A stretch of 64,000 bases of DNA, from positions 930,001-994,000 of the forward strand of contig JAALGY010000021.1 of assembly GCA_032358165.1 (NCBI GenBank), given 5' to 3'. Positions 39,901 through 50,586 of this stretch are shown one piece after another. Position numbers and translations under genes: made by a program. Below the pieces are notes generated by a model, which worked only from the letters and a program-made list of their open reading frames with translations, did not search any database and had not been told where the DNA came from. How positions within the stretch are numbered: position 1 is the first letter of the stretch; each line of letters opens with the position of its first letter. The stretch is from Diplosphaera chodatii. Lineage: Eukaryota > Chlorophyta > Trebouxiophyceae > Prasiolales > Stichococcaceae.

Positions 39901-40299
39901 CGAGTGTGTCATGTTGACCACAACATCAGAAGGGATCAAGTCGATGTAACCACCCTGACCAAGTCGATGCAACCTGACATCACCCGGCGGTGCAGGTGTA
40001 AATATACCGTTGCAAGTAGGTCGGGAGCTCAGCAGGATGGACCATTGGACGAAAACTTCCTAGTTTGACACTGATTGGCATCTATCGATCTATGACTGCT
40101 GCGCAGATCCAGTCTATTGCACAAGGGAATCTGGGAAGCATCTAAGAAACATGACTGAAGTGCAGCGTTAGAGCCGCTGTGAATGATCATCGTACAGTGC
40201 GCGCAACACTCATGTATGTGCTCTGAGACTGGTCGGACTGATTGCCACGCAGGATGGACCCCTAGTGCCATCCGCCGCGGTGACAGCACGGCAGTGATA
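39901..40299. other. Intergenic region with no recognised gene
   Basis: About 400 bases; nothing coding recognised. A short imperfect direct repeat, CAAGTCGATG, occurs twice near 39938 and 39960. It should include the 5' part of the upstream gene and the 3' UTR of the SET gene. Confidence 0.35.
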
Positions 40300-43200
40300 T
40301 CAGCCATACTCTAGATCGTCGTCCATCTCCTGCAGCTGGCGCGCCAGTGCTGCGTCGCTGACCTCCTGTTCCCGCCGTTTCGCAAGCTGTTCCTCCTGCT
40401 TTGCCTCCACCTGCGAGCTGTCGCCGCTGGTGGCATGCGGCAAGGTGCCATTGCTCATGACGGCTGCGTCTGAAGAGCCATTTGCCACGTCCGACACCGG
40501 CATCGCGGTCGGCGGCGGGCCGGCGGCAGCAGCAGCAGCCGCTGGCCTGGCGGGGCGCAGGGAAACAGCGCGCAATGCTGCCAGCACGCCTGGCAGCGGG
40601 TCGTCCCCACTGCCCCGTGCCCGAGTCAGGGCGCTGTCGAACATGGGGCTGCCATACACCTGCGGAGCGTGGTGGGCAGCACTTGCGGCTCATGGCCCGC
40701 ATGCTGTGTGTTGTGCAGCAGGTACCTCCGCAAGCAGGAGGGAAAACTTCTGGTAGCGAGGAGTGGGCCAGATCACATCAAGGCTGTGGCGGCACCGACC
40801 TTGTCCTCGTTCTTGAAGGACCACAGGGTGTTGGAGCGCCACTGCCCCTCCGGCCGCTTCTCCAGGTGCTGCAGCAGGTCGTCCCGCTCCTGTGCAGCAG
40901 GGCATGTCCAACAGTGCTCAGACGCAGCACAGTCGCATATGTGTGGCTTCACGTGGCTAGAGGGCTGTCAAGCTGTCAGGTCCACAGCCATCCAAAGCCA
41001 TCCTCATCATGAAGCCTGTCAGTCGCCCTTCTTAGTGTCTGTGACTTGCTGCATCAGGGGGCGCCCGTGCGCACCTTCTTGCCGTACTTGCCGCTGTAGG
41101 CGGATTCGGCGTCTGGCAGCGACAGCGTGCCGCGGCGGTCTGCTGACAGGCTGGCAGTCGGGTCGTACACGGTCTGCTTGAACCAGTTGCTGAGCTGGCC
41201 CCACACAAAGCCCTGGCCGTACTTCTTGCACATCTGCTCCCGGCCGCTGCGCCGGGCGCCTGCGGGGGGCGAAACTATCGAAGTGTCAGCATCCCCCTGC
41301 CATGACATGCTGCCATGAGCACGTCAGTGCCTCGAGGCCAGCAGGATCTAGCGACGTGCATGCACAACCTGTTGCAGATCACCAGGCGGTGTACCTGGAG
41401 CGCGGCCCGGCTTCCTGGCTGTCGACTTCCTCATGGGGCCGCCGCGCTTGACGGAGGCCTTGGCCGGGGCGCCATTTGGCCGCGCTGCTGTGCTGTCACT
41501 GCCGCCGCCTGGCACGCTGCCGCTGCGGTCCAGGTTCAAGTCTGCTGTGTTGAGGCGCACAGGCTCTGACAGGAAGCCCCTGTAGTTGCGCTCTGCCATG
41601 AACCTGCAGGTATGTGCGCTACATTAGCCCAGCACAGTTTCAGACTGGTCAAGTGTGCAAGGTTCGACATGGAGCTGGCCTCAGACCGCGACCATGTGAC
41701 AAATATGCCTCACCAGTGCAGCGTGTGACCGTATAATGTGGCCAGGTCCGCCGCGGCTGTGTGGCCGCCCCGATCAGCGTCTGCTTGCCGGAGCGCGGCT
41801 GCGAATTCAAGCAAGCCCAGACGCGCATCCTGCGGTTGCACGACATTGCAACGCAGGCGTCAGGCTGTTGCCCTGATGCATGCCGCCAGAGGCAGAGGCA
41901 GGCGCGGCAGTGCTTGCATGGATGCAGCAGGCAGGCAACGCAGATGAGAGGTTGCAGCATGGACCGGCACGCCAGGCAGTGCTGCGCGGGGCCACACCTG
42001 GGCGGTCGCCACAGGCCGCAGGCAGGCGCGCACCACCGCGTCCATGTGGCTGCCGCAGGGGGAGGGGTGGCGCTCCAGCAGCTCGGCCAGCTCGCCCGGG
42101 TGCACCGCCAGGGGCAGGCCGCGCGCCTGCAGGACAGCAGCTGCTGTGCGTGGGACCAGGCAGCCTAGATCACACATGGCGAGGTGTGTGCTGAGGACAG
42201 TTCACCACAGCTGCACGGACCATACTAAGCATGAGTGGAAAGCACACCAGCATACAGATCATGTAAGCTGTGAGTGAATCGCACACCAGCATGGGGTCGG
42301 CCAGCAGTCCTGCGGCACCGCGCAGCAGCCGCTTCATGACAGAGCGTTCCCCGGCCCACAGGTGCCTGACCACCTGCATGTGTCAGGCGGCACACGCTGC
42401 TGAGCTAACCACATTGCCACAGCTCAAGATGGTACTTCAGAGTGTACCACTCGTAGCACACACATCAGGTTGTAGCTGTGCAGCTCGAGTGTTGTCGGAA
42501 CTCACCTCCTCGTCCAACAGCAGCTGCAGTGGAGGCCCAAATGGCTGGCCGGGCTGCCGCAGGAACCGCTTCACCTTGTCCAGCGTGATGACGATGTTCT
42601 GCAGCCGGTTCTCGGCGACGCCTGCCACCGAGCAGTAACATAATAATATTCATCATTGCTTGGAAGAATCTCCGGACATGCTGATGAGAGGGCCTTTGTG
42701 CAGTTGCACTCTATATGTCGGGGTGATTATCATTCCTCCTGCATTTGAAAGTGCAGCGTGCAAAGCACACAAATGTGCGACCACACCTCGAGCTTCAACG
42801 ACAGCTGAGCTGGGTGTGTAGAATGCCTGCGGCGGCGGGATCGCGCACAGCTGCGGCGGCAGCAGCGCTTGCTCCTCCTCCACGAAGCACAGCGTCAGGG
42901 CCGCCCACTTTTCCAGCCACGCCGGCACACGGTCCCCAGCCTCCACTGAGCCGAGGGCGCTGTCCCTGATGCCGTGCCTCTGCAAGGATGCAGGTCCGAT
43001 GTGGCGTCTGATGCTTGGTTTGCGGCTGGGTACAGGCCTTGGACCATGATCACAACCGTGCTGAACGCGAGAGCACTGAGGTCACCAGCTGCACCCAGCA
43101 GCGGCATGTCAACGCCGGGACAGCACCCACCTGCAGCCTTTCATAGTCCTCAGGGCGGAACTCCTGTGTGCACGCCACCAGTAGCTGTGCTTGCCGCGTC

Positions 43201-46200
43201 AGGAAGTTGTGGTGCGACAGCAACACCTGCGATTAGACAGGACGCAGTCTTGGGGGCCTCGACAAACCACGGAGATTGGCGTGTTGACAGCGATGCAGAC
43301 ATGGCTGCATCGCCTTTGGGCAACCAACGCACCTGCTGGAATGCCCGACTGCCAGAGAACGTCAGGAAGGAGCCGCGACAATTCTGTGTGCCGCATAAGC
43401 AAATAGCTTCCCTGCAGGTTCACGAACCATGCTGACCATCCTGATTTGCTGCTATGAGAGCAGTTCGGTGTACGCTCTGATCAACAACAGGAGCGGACTG
43501 TGACGGGCACCTGTCGCACAGCATGTAGCACATAAAGCAGGAGCACACCTGAACTCCTTCTCGCTCTCTGTCACCGAGGAGTAGTCGAAGGTGAGCTCCT
43601 CGCCCTCTGCCACATGCCGCAGCGTGTACAGCGCAATGGTGAGGCGCCCGTCGCACGCCATGACCACCGCCTGGCAGTTGGGCGTGCAGCTGTGGCTCAT
43701 GCGGCTGGCAAAGGCGCCCTGCGCAGCACAGCCGTGAAGCATCGGCACGACCCGCCGGCTGTGTGCGGCTACGCCCACACCACTGCACATGAGCTCGTGG
43801 CAGGGTGCCACCTTGGAAGCGGCGTCAATAAAGAGCACATCGAAGCCAGCGGCATCATCCCGCGGCCGCTCCAGCACGATGTTGTAGAAGTCTGGCAGCT
43901 CGTCGTTGCCGCCCTTCTTGATCACGTCCTGCAAATGAGTCGAGGCAGATTGGGCACGCGCAACGCATACGCACTCCCTTGCTTCGTATACCACAGACCT
44001 GATTGAACTGCTGTGCCACTGAATCCCTGATGCTGGACATGCACAATCTCCGCTTCAGCTGACTTGCCTGGATCTCGAACCATCGTGCAGGCGTGTGCAT
44101 CTCGCCCAGATACTCTGACACGAACGTGATGGGCGCCAGTCCACCAGGCCGCCGCACCACAATGCCATTGCCCTTCGGGTGTATCCTGAAGTAGCTGTGT
44201 CCAGCCTGCGTTGACAGCAGTGTCGAAGTGACCACATCGAGCAGACGCCGTTCTGGGGATGATGCCTTCAGCAACACAGCATACAGAAAGTCCCACCTTC
44301 CGCACGCGCTTCTCTATGGCTGCAGCAGCATGAGCGTCTAGGCTGCCAGGCACTGTGCCTGCCCGGATCTGGTCCAGCGCCCGCAGCACATCCCACCCAT
44401 TCGCACCCTGGGACAAAGGAGCGAGGGGTCGCCGCGGTGTCGAGCACCCATGCTGCAGCGACAGTGAGCAAAAGTGCGATGGTGACACAGATGCCACCTC
44501 AAGCTGCGCAGCTGGGCTTGCCTCGAGGCACGTCACACCTGCGCATTGATGGCTGGCGACAGGACCTTGTCCACCCAGTCAGCGGCCCGCTGCGCCACCT
44601 CCTCCTTCTTGGGCGGCCTGTCCCCGTGCGCCTCCCGCATCTCCTCGGCCTGCTGCCAACGCCCTCCAGGATCATCAGCCACAGGGTCGACAGTCCTCAC
44701 GGCTTGTCGCAGGTAGACTCACACATGCAGAGGCTCGCTGAGCACATGCGCCTTGCAAGAACTGCAAAGCGTCAGAGCAACAGCCACACGGCTCGCCTGG
44801 TGCGCCACAGCGGCCTGGTGCCGGCTGGCGAGCTGCTGGCCCAGGGCGCTGGGCGGCGCCTCGGCATCCAGCGCCGCACGGTCCACCACCGGCACCTGCG
44901 CCTCCAGCGCAGCAACCGCCCGCGAGGCTGCCAGCTGCTCGTCTGCTGGCAACCGCACCTGCGCTGCTGCCTCTGGAACCAACATCGGGTCCGCTGCCGC
45001 AGTTGGAGCGTCGTCCAAAATGAAGTCTGGCTGTAGCAGCAATGTGCCATGCTGTGCTGGAATGCTCTGCGGCAGAACTGCTGGTGGCTGGACACTGTCA
45101 GACAGAATTGTGTCCCCTGGCGGCAGACTCAGAGGCTGCGCTGCCTGTGGCTGGCCAGGCTGCGTGTCCGCGTACTGCCTTGCGGCCGCCGGCAGTGAGG
45201 CCAGCACACCGGCGAGCGGGCCAGGACCAAGTGGCCGCACCGCTGCCTGCTCCTGCTGGCTGCTGGCAAAGCCGGCTGGCTGCTGACCAGAGACAGCCTG
45301 CGGCCCTGACGGCGCTGCCTCGGGTTCAGCTGGGCGATCGTGGAACTGCTGGCGGACATTGTTGCCCGTCTCCGCAATGGCCCCGCCCTCCACGATTGCT
45401 GCCGCATGAGAAGCGCACATAGGTCAGCGTGTGACATGTTTGTTTGCCCACCACCACAGACTCTGCACACTAGGCTGTTGATGCAACTAGGAAACGCAAA
45501 AGCCACACGGACCATCAGCAAAGTTGCGGCGGGTGTAGCAGTCGAAGCCCCAGGAGTTGATCTCTACCACATCGCCGCCCAGCCGCAGGGGGCGCCGCTG
45601 GCCGACGCTGCGGTTCAGGCACCTGACGCTGTCGCAGGCGCAGGCGGCATCGCACTCTGTGTTGCGCTGCAGGCACGAGCACTGCGTGTCGAACCCCTCG
45701 GCCTCAAAACTGCACAGCACCAGATGTGGATGTAAGTGGCAACTCCATCAAGTCCTTTGTTCTCATGTGCCTGCGGATGCTTTGCATCCCAACTGCTGGT
45801 CGCAGCTAGACTGCCAAGCAGCTGTGTGCCGATGGTGCTGGTGCCAGCAACACCTGAAGCTGCCCAGGCTGCCCTCCTCCATGCAGTGGCCGCCGTCGCA
45901 GCCGCCGCGCTTGGACGTCAGCAGCTTGGCGTTCAGCATGTCCACGTCCTCTGAGATGTCATACGTCTCCAGTCGCACATATGGCCTGCACAATGAGGAC
46001 TGGCGATCGCTTTAGCTGGCTACAGGTGGCTGGCTGGTCTGACTGTGAGAGTGATGCAAGGCGTGTCAAATTGCATGGCAGCTGGTGCAGCACTCTGTTC
46101 AGCAAAGCCCAGACCTGGGTACGAACGGCTGCCGGCGCCACTCGCCATGGCGGTATGGCTCCCTGTTGGCCAGGATGCTGGGCGGCAGCACACCCGACTG

Positions 46201-48397
46201 CTGGATGGTTCCGGGCTCGGCCTCCTCCTCGTATGCTGCCGCCGCTGCCGCCCGTCGTGCTGCGGCGACTGTTGCAGCGGCAGGCACCGTGCGCTTGGGA
46301 GCAGGCGCTGCCGATGATGGCCGTAGGACGGCATGCGGTGTCAGCACCTCCAACACCGTCTGCGACGCGCTCTGGACTGCCTTCAGATATTGCTCTGCCA
46401 ATGCCACCATCTTCGTGCGCCGCACGCCTGTTGAGCAAACAGCGAGTTTAAGGAGCACCAGGAGGCTGTGGACATGGCTCCTTTTCAGATACCACCAGTT
46501 GCACACGAATTTGCAGCAGCAGCAGTTCGACTCAGTACTGGCAGCACCTTCTGGGTTCTGGTCCAGAAACGCGTGCAGGCCAGACGAGCAGGCAGCCTCG
46601 ATGGCAATGTCCACGTCTGCCAAGCAGTCGAATTGGCCCAGCCGCAGCCCCTGTGCGACGCTCTGCATGCTGATGCCCATGGCAGAGCACGATTCTGCGG
46701 CATTGCTGTCGCGTACCCGCGCTGCATGCTGCCCAATCGTCTGCAAAAGTTCACACAGTTGCTGTAGGGCTGGTACTGGTGCAACGCGTGTGCCACAGAG
46801 TTCAGCTTATATCAATGTTGATCAAAGCACCCAACATCCTGCGGAACGGAGCACGCAGGCTTGATCACACCTGCTGCACTTTACCAGGCAGACCACCCTC
46901 ATCCTGCACAGCATTCAGGACATGAATGATGCCCTGATCAAGGTCCATACTGCTCAACGGTGATGTCGTTGAACACCAGCTGTGCTGTGCAGCATTTGTG
47001 AGCCATAAAGGCATCTCGGCGTACCCCAGCAGGTGCAGCTGCCAGAGCATCGAGGAAGTCTGCCAGGTAGTCCCGCTGTGCCTGGGAGAGCGCTGGCTGC
47101 TGCTCTGGCGCGTCCGCCTGCAAGGCGTGTGTGTCACACATTGGACAGTGTTGTGATGCAGTCACTTCAGCAGAAGTTGTGCTGCAGGTGCTGTTACCGG
47201 GCAAGACACCTACCTTGGGCTTCTTCCCTGCCCTGGCGCTGCTGCTGCCCCTCGACGTGCCGTCGGCCAGGTGGGCAGGGACGGGGCTGTCTCCGCTGAA
47301 CTCCTTCCGCTTGCCACCGCCGCTGCCGGGTGCTGCCGGCTGGCGGCTGTACACGGACTGCCGCGGCGCCCGGCGGTCTGGGTTGGGCAGCTCGGTCCCG
47401 AGCAGCTGCCGCTCCCAATTGGCCGCTGCCGCCGCCTGCTGCCGCTGCAGCAGCAGCTGCTGGTAGCGCTGCTCCTGGTGAGGCAGCTGCAGGAACTCCT
47501 GCATGCTCATCGACTGCGGCTGCTGCAGCAGAGCCTCCGTCATGAAACGATGATGCGGCTCCTCCTTCAGAGGCGCAGCAAACTGCTGCTGCAGCTGCAC
47601 TCGCTGCTTCTGTTGGCGACGTGCCTGCTGCTGCTCAAACTGCTGGTGTTGCTGCTGCAACAGGTGGTAGGCAGCGATGTGCCCTGCCGTGACGTCTGGC
47701 AGCCAGCTTGGCAGCGGCGGCTGCGCCTGCGGCTCCGCTTGCAGCTGTTCCACGGGGACGGGCTGCGGCTGCAGGTAGCGCTGCGCCTCGGCATCTGGCA
47801 CCCACAGGCCGCGATCGTCGATGGCTGCGTACTGCGCTTGCTGCACGGGAGCGTCCGAGATGCCCATCTCCTTGAGCATGCGGTTGGCGGCATCGAGGCC
47901 CGCCAGCACGCGACTCGCCGCTGTCTTGTTGGCCGGAAACAAGCGCACAATCGCCGCCTCGCAGACGTTTTGCACCTCTCTGGCGAACGACTCAGTGGTG
48001 TATAGACACGCTTCGACGTCGCGCCGCAGCCCGCTGTAAAACAACCATGGCAGGATCAGGCCTTGAGAGCATGTGCCAGGTTGCCGCGCGCCAATGCACA
48101 GCAGCCATGTGCACAGGACTTGCTTGCGGACTTGCAAGCTTGCGATCACCTGAAAACCATTGGATGAGCCCTCTGTAGCCCCGGGTCGCTGACTTGCTGC
48201 TCCACGGCGTCCAGTACCTGCAGCTGCTGCTGGATGAGGCGGTCTGATTCAGATGTTCTCGGCGGCGTCGAGGGCTGTGCTGACAGTAACAACGACTTTG
48301 CCAGCAGAGTGTTGATATGCGGCAATCTGGTCTTCCGGTACTCCATGCTGCTGGCGCTGATTTGCTGCTCAGGCAACTTGAACTGTGGAAAGTGCAA
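40300..48397 (-). CDS. SDG2: SDG2/ATXR3-type SET-domain histone H3K4 methyltransferase
   Basis: Very long spliced gene. N-terminal exons (48397-46900) are Gln/Pro/Ala-rich. A Cys-rich pre-SET block follows: CDAACACDSVRCLNRSVG and INSWGFDCYTRRN (about 45610-45540). SET exons: SYFRIHPKGNGIVVRRPGG and ITFVSEYLGEMHTPARWFE (about 44200-44080), PDFYNIVLERPRDDAAGFD (about 43890), FASRMSHSCTPNCQAVVMA (about 43710) and HVAEGEELTFDYSSVTESE (about 43600), with the NHS/C and ELTFDY elements of the active site. C-terminal exons match the conserved tail of plant SDG2: VACTQEFRPEDYERLQ (about 43160), RLQNIVITLDKVKRFL (about 42600), GQGFVWGQLSNWFKQTVYD and GTLSLPDAESAY (about 41220-41100) and VYGSPMFDSALTRA (about 40650). 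It ends DDDLEYG. SDG2 is the main H3K4 trimethylase in Arabidopsis. The N-terminal start is uncertain (no clear first exon; a Met occurs at about 48342). Confidence 0.88.
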
Positions 48398-48736
48398 TGG
48401 CGACCAGGCCCGTCGCCGCCGTTACGACGTGCATTGAATGCACCCTGACAACACATGCACCGCTTTGCACAACGCGGTGCAGCTTGCATGTGACCGGCGC
48501 GGCCGTTGTTTCGTTCGAGGCACTGCATTGCAGCAATACAGGGCATGTGCAATGCACGATCTCAAAGCACCAGGTGCAGCGCGACATGCCAACATTCCAA
48601 CACCTCGCGTAGCTGCAAATCTGCACAGACAGATACAGGGAGGGCCTCGACGTGAGGATCTCATCGGCGCAGCAGCCTGCCAGTTCATTCATAAGGAGTC
48701 TGGTTGCGGCGAGGACCTGGACTGCGCAGTCGGGTC
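48398..48736. promoter_or_regulatory. Head-to-head promoter region between SDG2 and the RGG protein gene
   Basis: About 340 bases between divergent genes. The first exon of the SET gene may lie here. No TATA box or repeat recognised. Confidence 0.3.
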
Positions 48737-50184
48737 ATGAGCAGCAGGGACGATGATCACAGGCACAGGCGGCACAGAAGGGACGAGTCGGATCACAGCC
48801 GGCATGCAGGTACAGGTTTGGCGCTCTCTGCATGGAACTATGCTGTTGCTCACAGTGCGATGCTCGTACGCTGCTTTCGGCACAGTAACCATGTCTGCAT
48901 GCTAAAGCTTTCAGTAGCGTAATGAGGTGCGGCTGTGCTCTCGTTGCAGATGACCATGACTCCAGACGAGGTGACAGAAGTCGCAGCCGTGACCGGCATG
49001 GCGGCAGATTTGGCGGCGATGCTGCTGGGCATTCCAGCGGCTTTGTGCCTGGCGCTGACCGCTTCCCACAGCAGCAGGGCGACAGATTCCCGCCCCATGG
49101 TGGCCGCGGCTTTGGCGGCCGCGGCGGTCGCGGCGGTGCAGGCCCCCATGAATTCGCTGGCGGCCCGCAATTCGGCAGCCGCCCGCCAATGGGAGATGCC
49201 GGCCGGGGCATGCAGGGCGGCGACCCTGGCTGGCGGTGAGATGCGGCTGGAAGGAAGCGCCTGCCGTTTGACGTGCGGAGCTGCAAGGGGATAGCACCAA
49301 CATGAAAAGACCGTCCTCTTGTGTCCATGTACAACAGGGGACGCGGTGGTCGCTTTATCCCCCGCGGAGGGCGTGGCCGGATGGGCGGCATGATGGGGCC
49401 ACCGGGCGGGAGGGGCTTCATGCCGCGGGGCCCGGGGCCCGGCAGGGGCCGCGGCGGCCGCTTCTTTGACGGCCCGGGTGGCAGGGGCTTCCAGGATGGG
49501 CCGCCTATGGGCAGAGGTGTGCGCTTGGCCCTTTGCAGTGCCCCTGCAATGACTGTGGCGAGTCTGCCAAGATCGTCGATCGAGATGTCCTTGAGCTTCA
49601 CTGTGACGCTCGGCAGTGGCTGCCGCCTGTCAGGGCATCCAGGCATGAGGCCGCCCGGCTTCCGGCCGCCGCCGCCGCCGCAGCGCCGCGAGGGCGAGGA
49701 CCCGGCGCTGGTCGTGCGCCGCAAGCAGACCCACGACGCGCGCCTCGCCCGGCAGGTGCCGCCCTCGATGCCGCCCCTCTGTTTTGAATGACTGCATACC
49801 CACAACCCGCGAGTCCATCGACCCATCCTGTGGCTGCCAGCATCGAGGTCGGAAGCACAGCGTGCCGTGCTCCTGCAGGTGGCAGTGCTGAAGGTGTCGT
49901 CCGAGCTGGCGGGCGGCAAGCTGCACGAGCGCTGGGCAGCTGCGCTCAATGGCTCGGACGCTGCGCTTGATGACAATGAGCCGATGGCTAGGCCATACCT
50001 CTCAGACACCCTGGCAGCCAGCAATGAAGGCACGCTGGCGCTAGCAGACGCACGCAGCACCAGCCGGTCTGCAGACGAATTGCGTGCGATTCCAGCTGGC
50101 GGCATGCTGCAAAGATCCAAGTATGGCACCTTTGCTGTCACGGCGACACAGGTGGCAGACCTGCTGTTGACGCCGACAGCGTGA
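48737..50184 (+). CDS. RGG/Arg-rich protein, probable RNA-binding, family not recognised
   Basis: Start MSSRDDDHRHRRHRRDESDH at 48737, an Arg/His/Asp-rich opening. Exon at about 48951-49239 is Gly/Arg-rich (SRRGDRSRSRDRHGGRFGG then GFGGRGGRGGAGPHEF). Exon at about 49330-49520 is an RGG array (NRGRGGRFIPRGGRGRMGG, PGPGRGRGGRFFDGPGG). Exon at about 49640-49755 has a Pro run (FRPPPPPQRREGED) and VVRRKQTHDARLARQ. The last exon (about 49879-50184) is not low-complexity: VLKVSSELAGGKLHERWAAA, DNEPMARPYLSDTLA and RSKYGTFAVTATQVADLLLT. RGG arrays usually bind RNA or drive condensates and are methylated on Arg. The C-terminal domain matches no family I know. The Arg-Gly codons give long antisense reading frames that are not real genes. 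Confidence 0.65.
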
Positions 50185-50586
50185 ATAGTGTGTAGAGAGC
50201 TTGAATATACTTGCCCACTGTTGCTTCTAAACGTAACCCGTGGCCGTCACCAGTGTGAAGTGCTGAAGTCAGCAGGCTTGTATTCAATACCTGCCTATCA
50301 TGCTGGCCTATCAAGTTGTAGCCCCGGTCCGATCTCATTCACCCGGTCCGATCTCATTCACCCGGCAGCCCTGCAGCGACCGGAAGGGCTCCTTGAGGGC
50401 CGCCGTCCTCAAGATTTGGCGCAGAACTTCCTGTGTGTGCAGCCTGTTGCAGGCAAATTTGCTCCGACAGCAACACGCGAGCTTCTTCCTTGGCGGCCCA
50501 CGAACGTCTTGAACTTGTGGATCGCAGCTGGTCACCACGCCTCACACTGTTGTCAGAGTCGAAACGATGCAAGCTTCAGACTGACA
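50185..50586. promoter_or_regulatory. Intergenic region before NOC2 with a tandem 19-base duplication
   Basis: About 400 bases between two plus-strand genes. It holds a perfect tandem duplication with a 19-base period (about 50324-50362, unit CCGGTCCGATCTCATTCAC). Otherwise nothing recognised. It should contain the NOC2 promoter. Confidence 0.45.
50324..50362 (+). repeat. Tandem 19-base direct repeat
   Basis: Two identical adjacent copies of CCGGTCCGATCTCATTCAC, followed by the start of a third (CCGG). It lies about 225 bases before the NOC2 ATG. Confidence 0.8.

Noticed and set aside
48735..50141. A 468-codon minus-strand open frame rich in Pro
   Set aside because: It is the antisense of the Gly/Arg repeats of the RGG gene; Gly and Arg codons read as Pro on the other strand.
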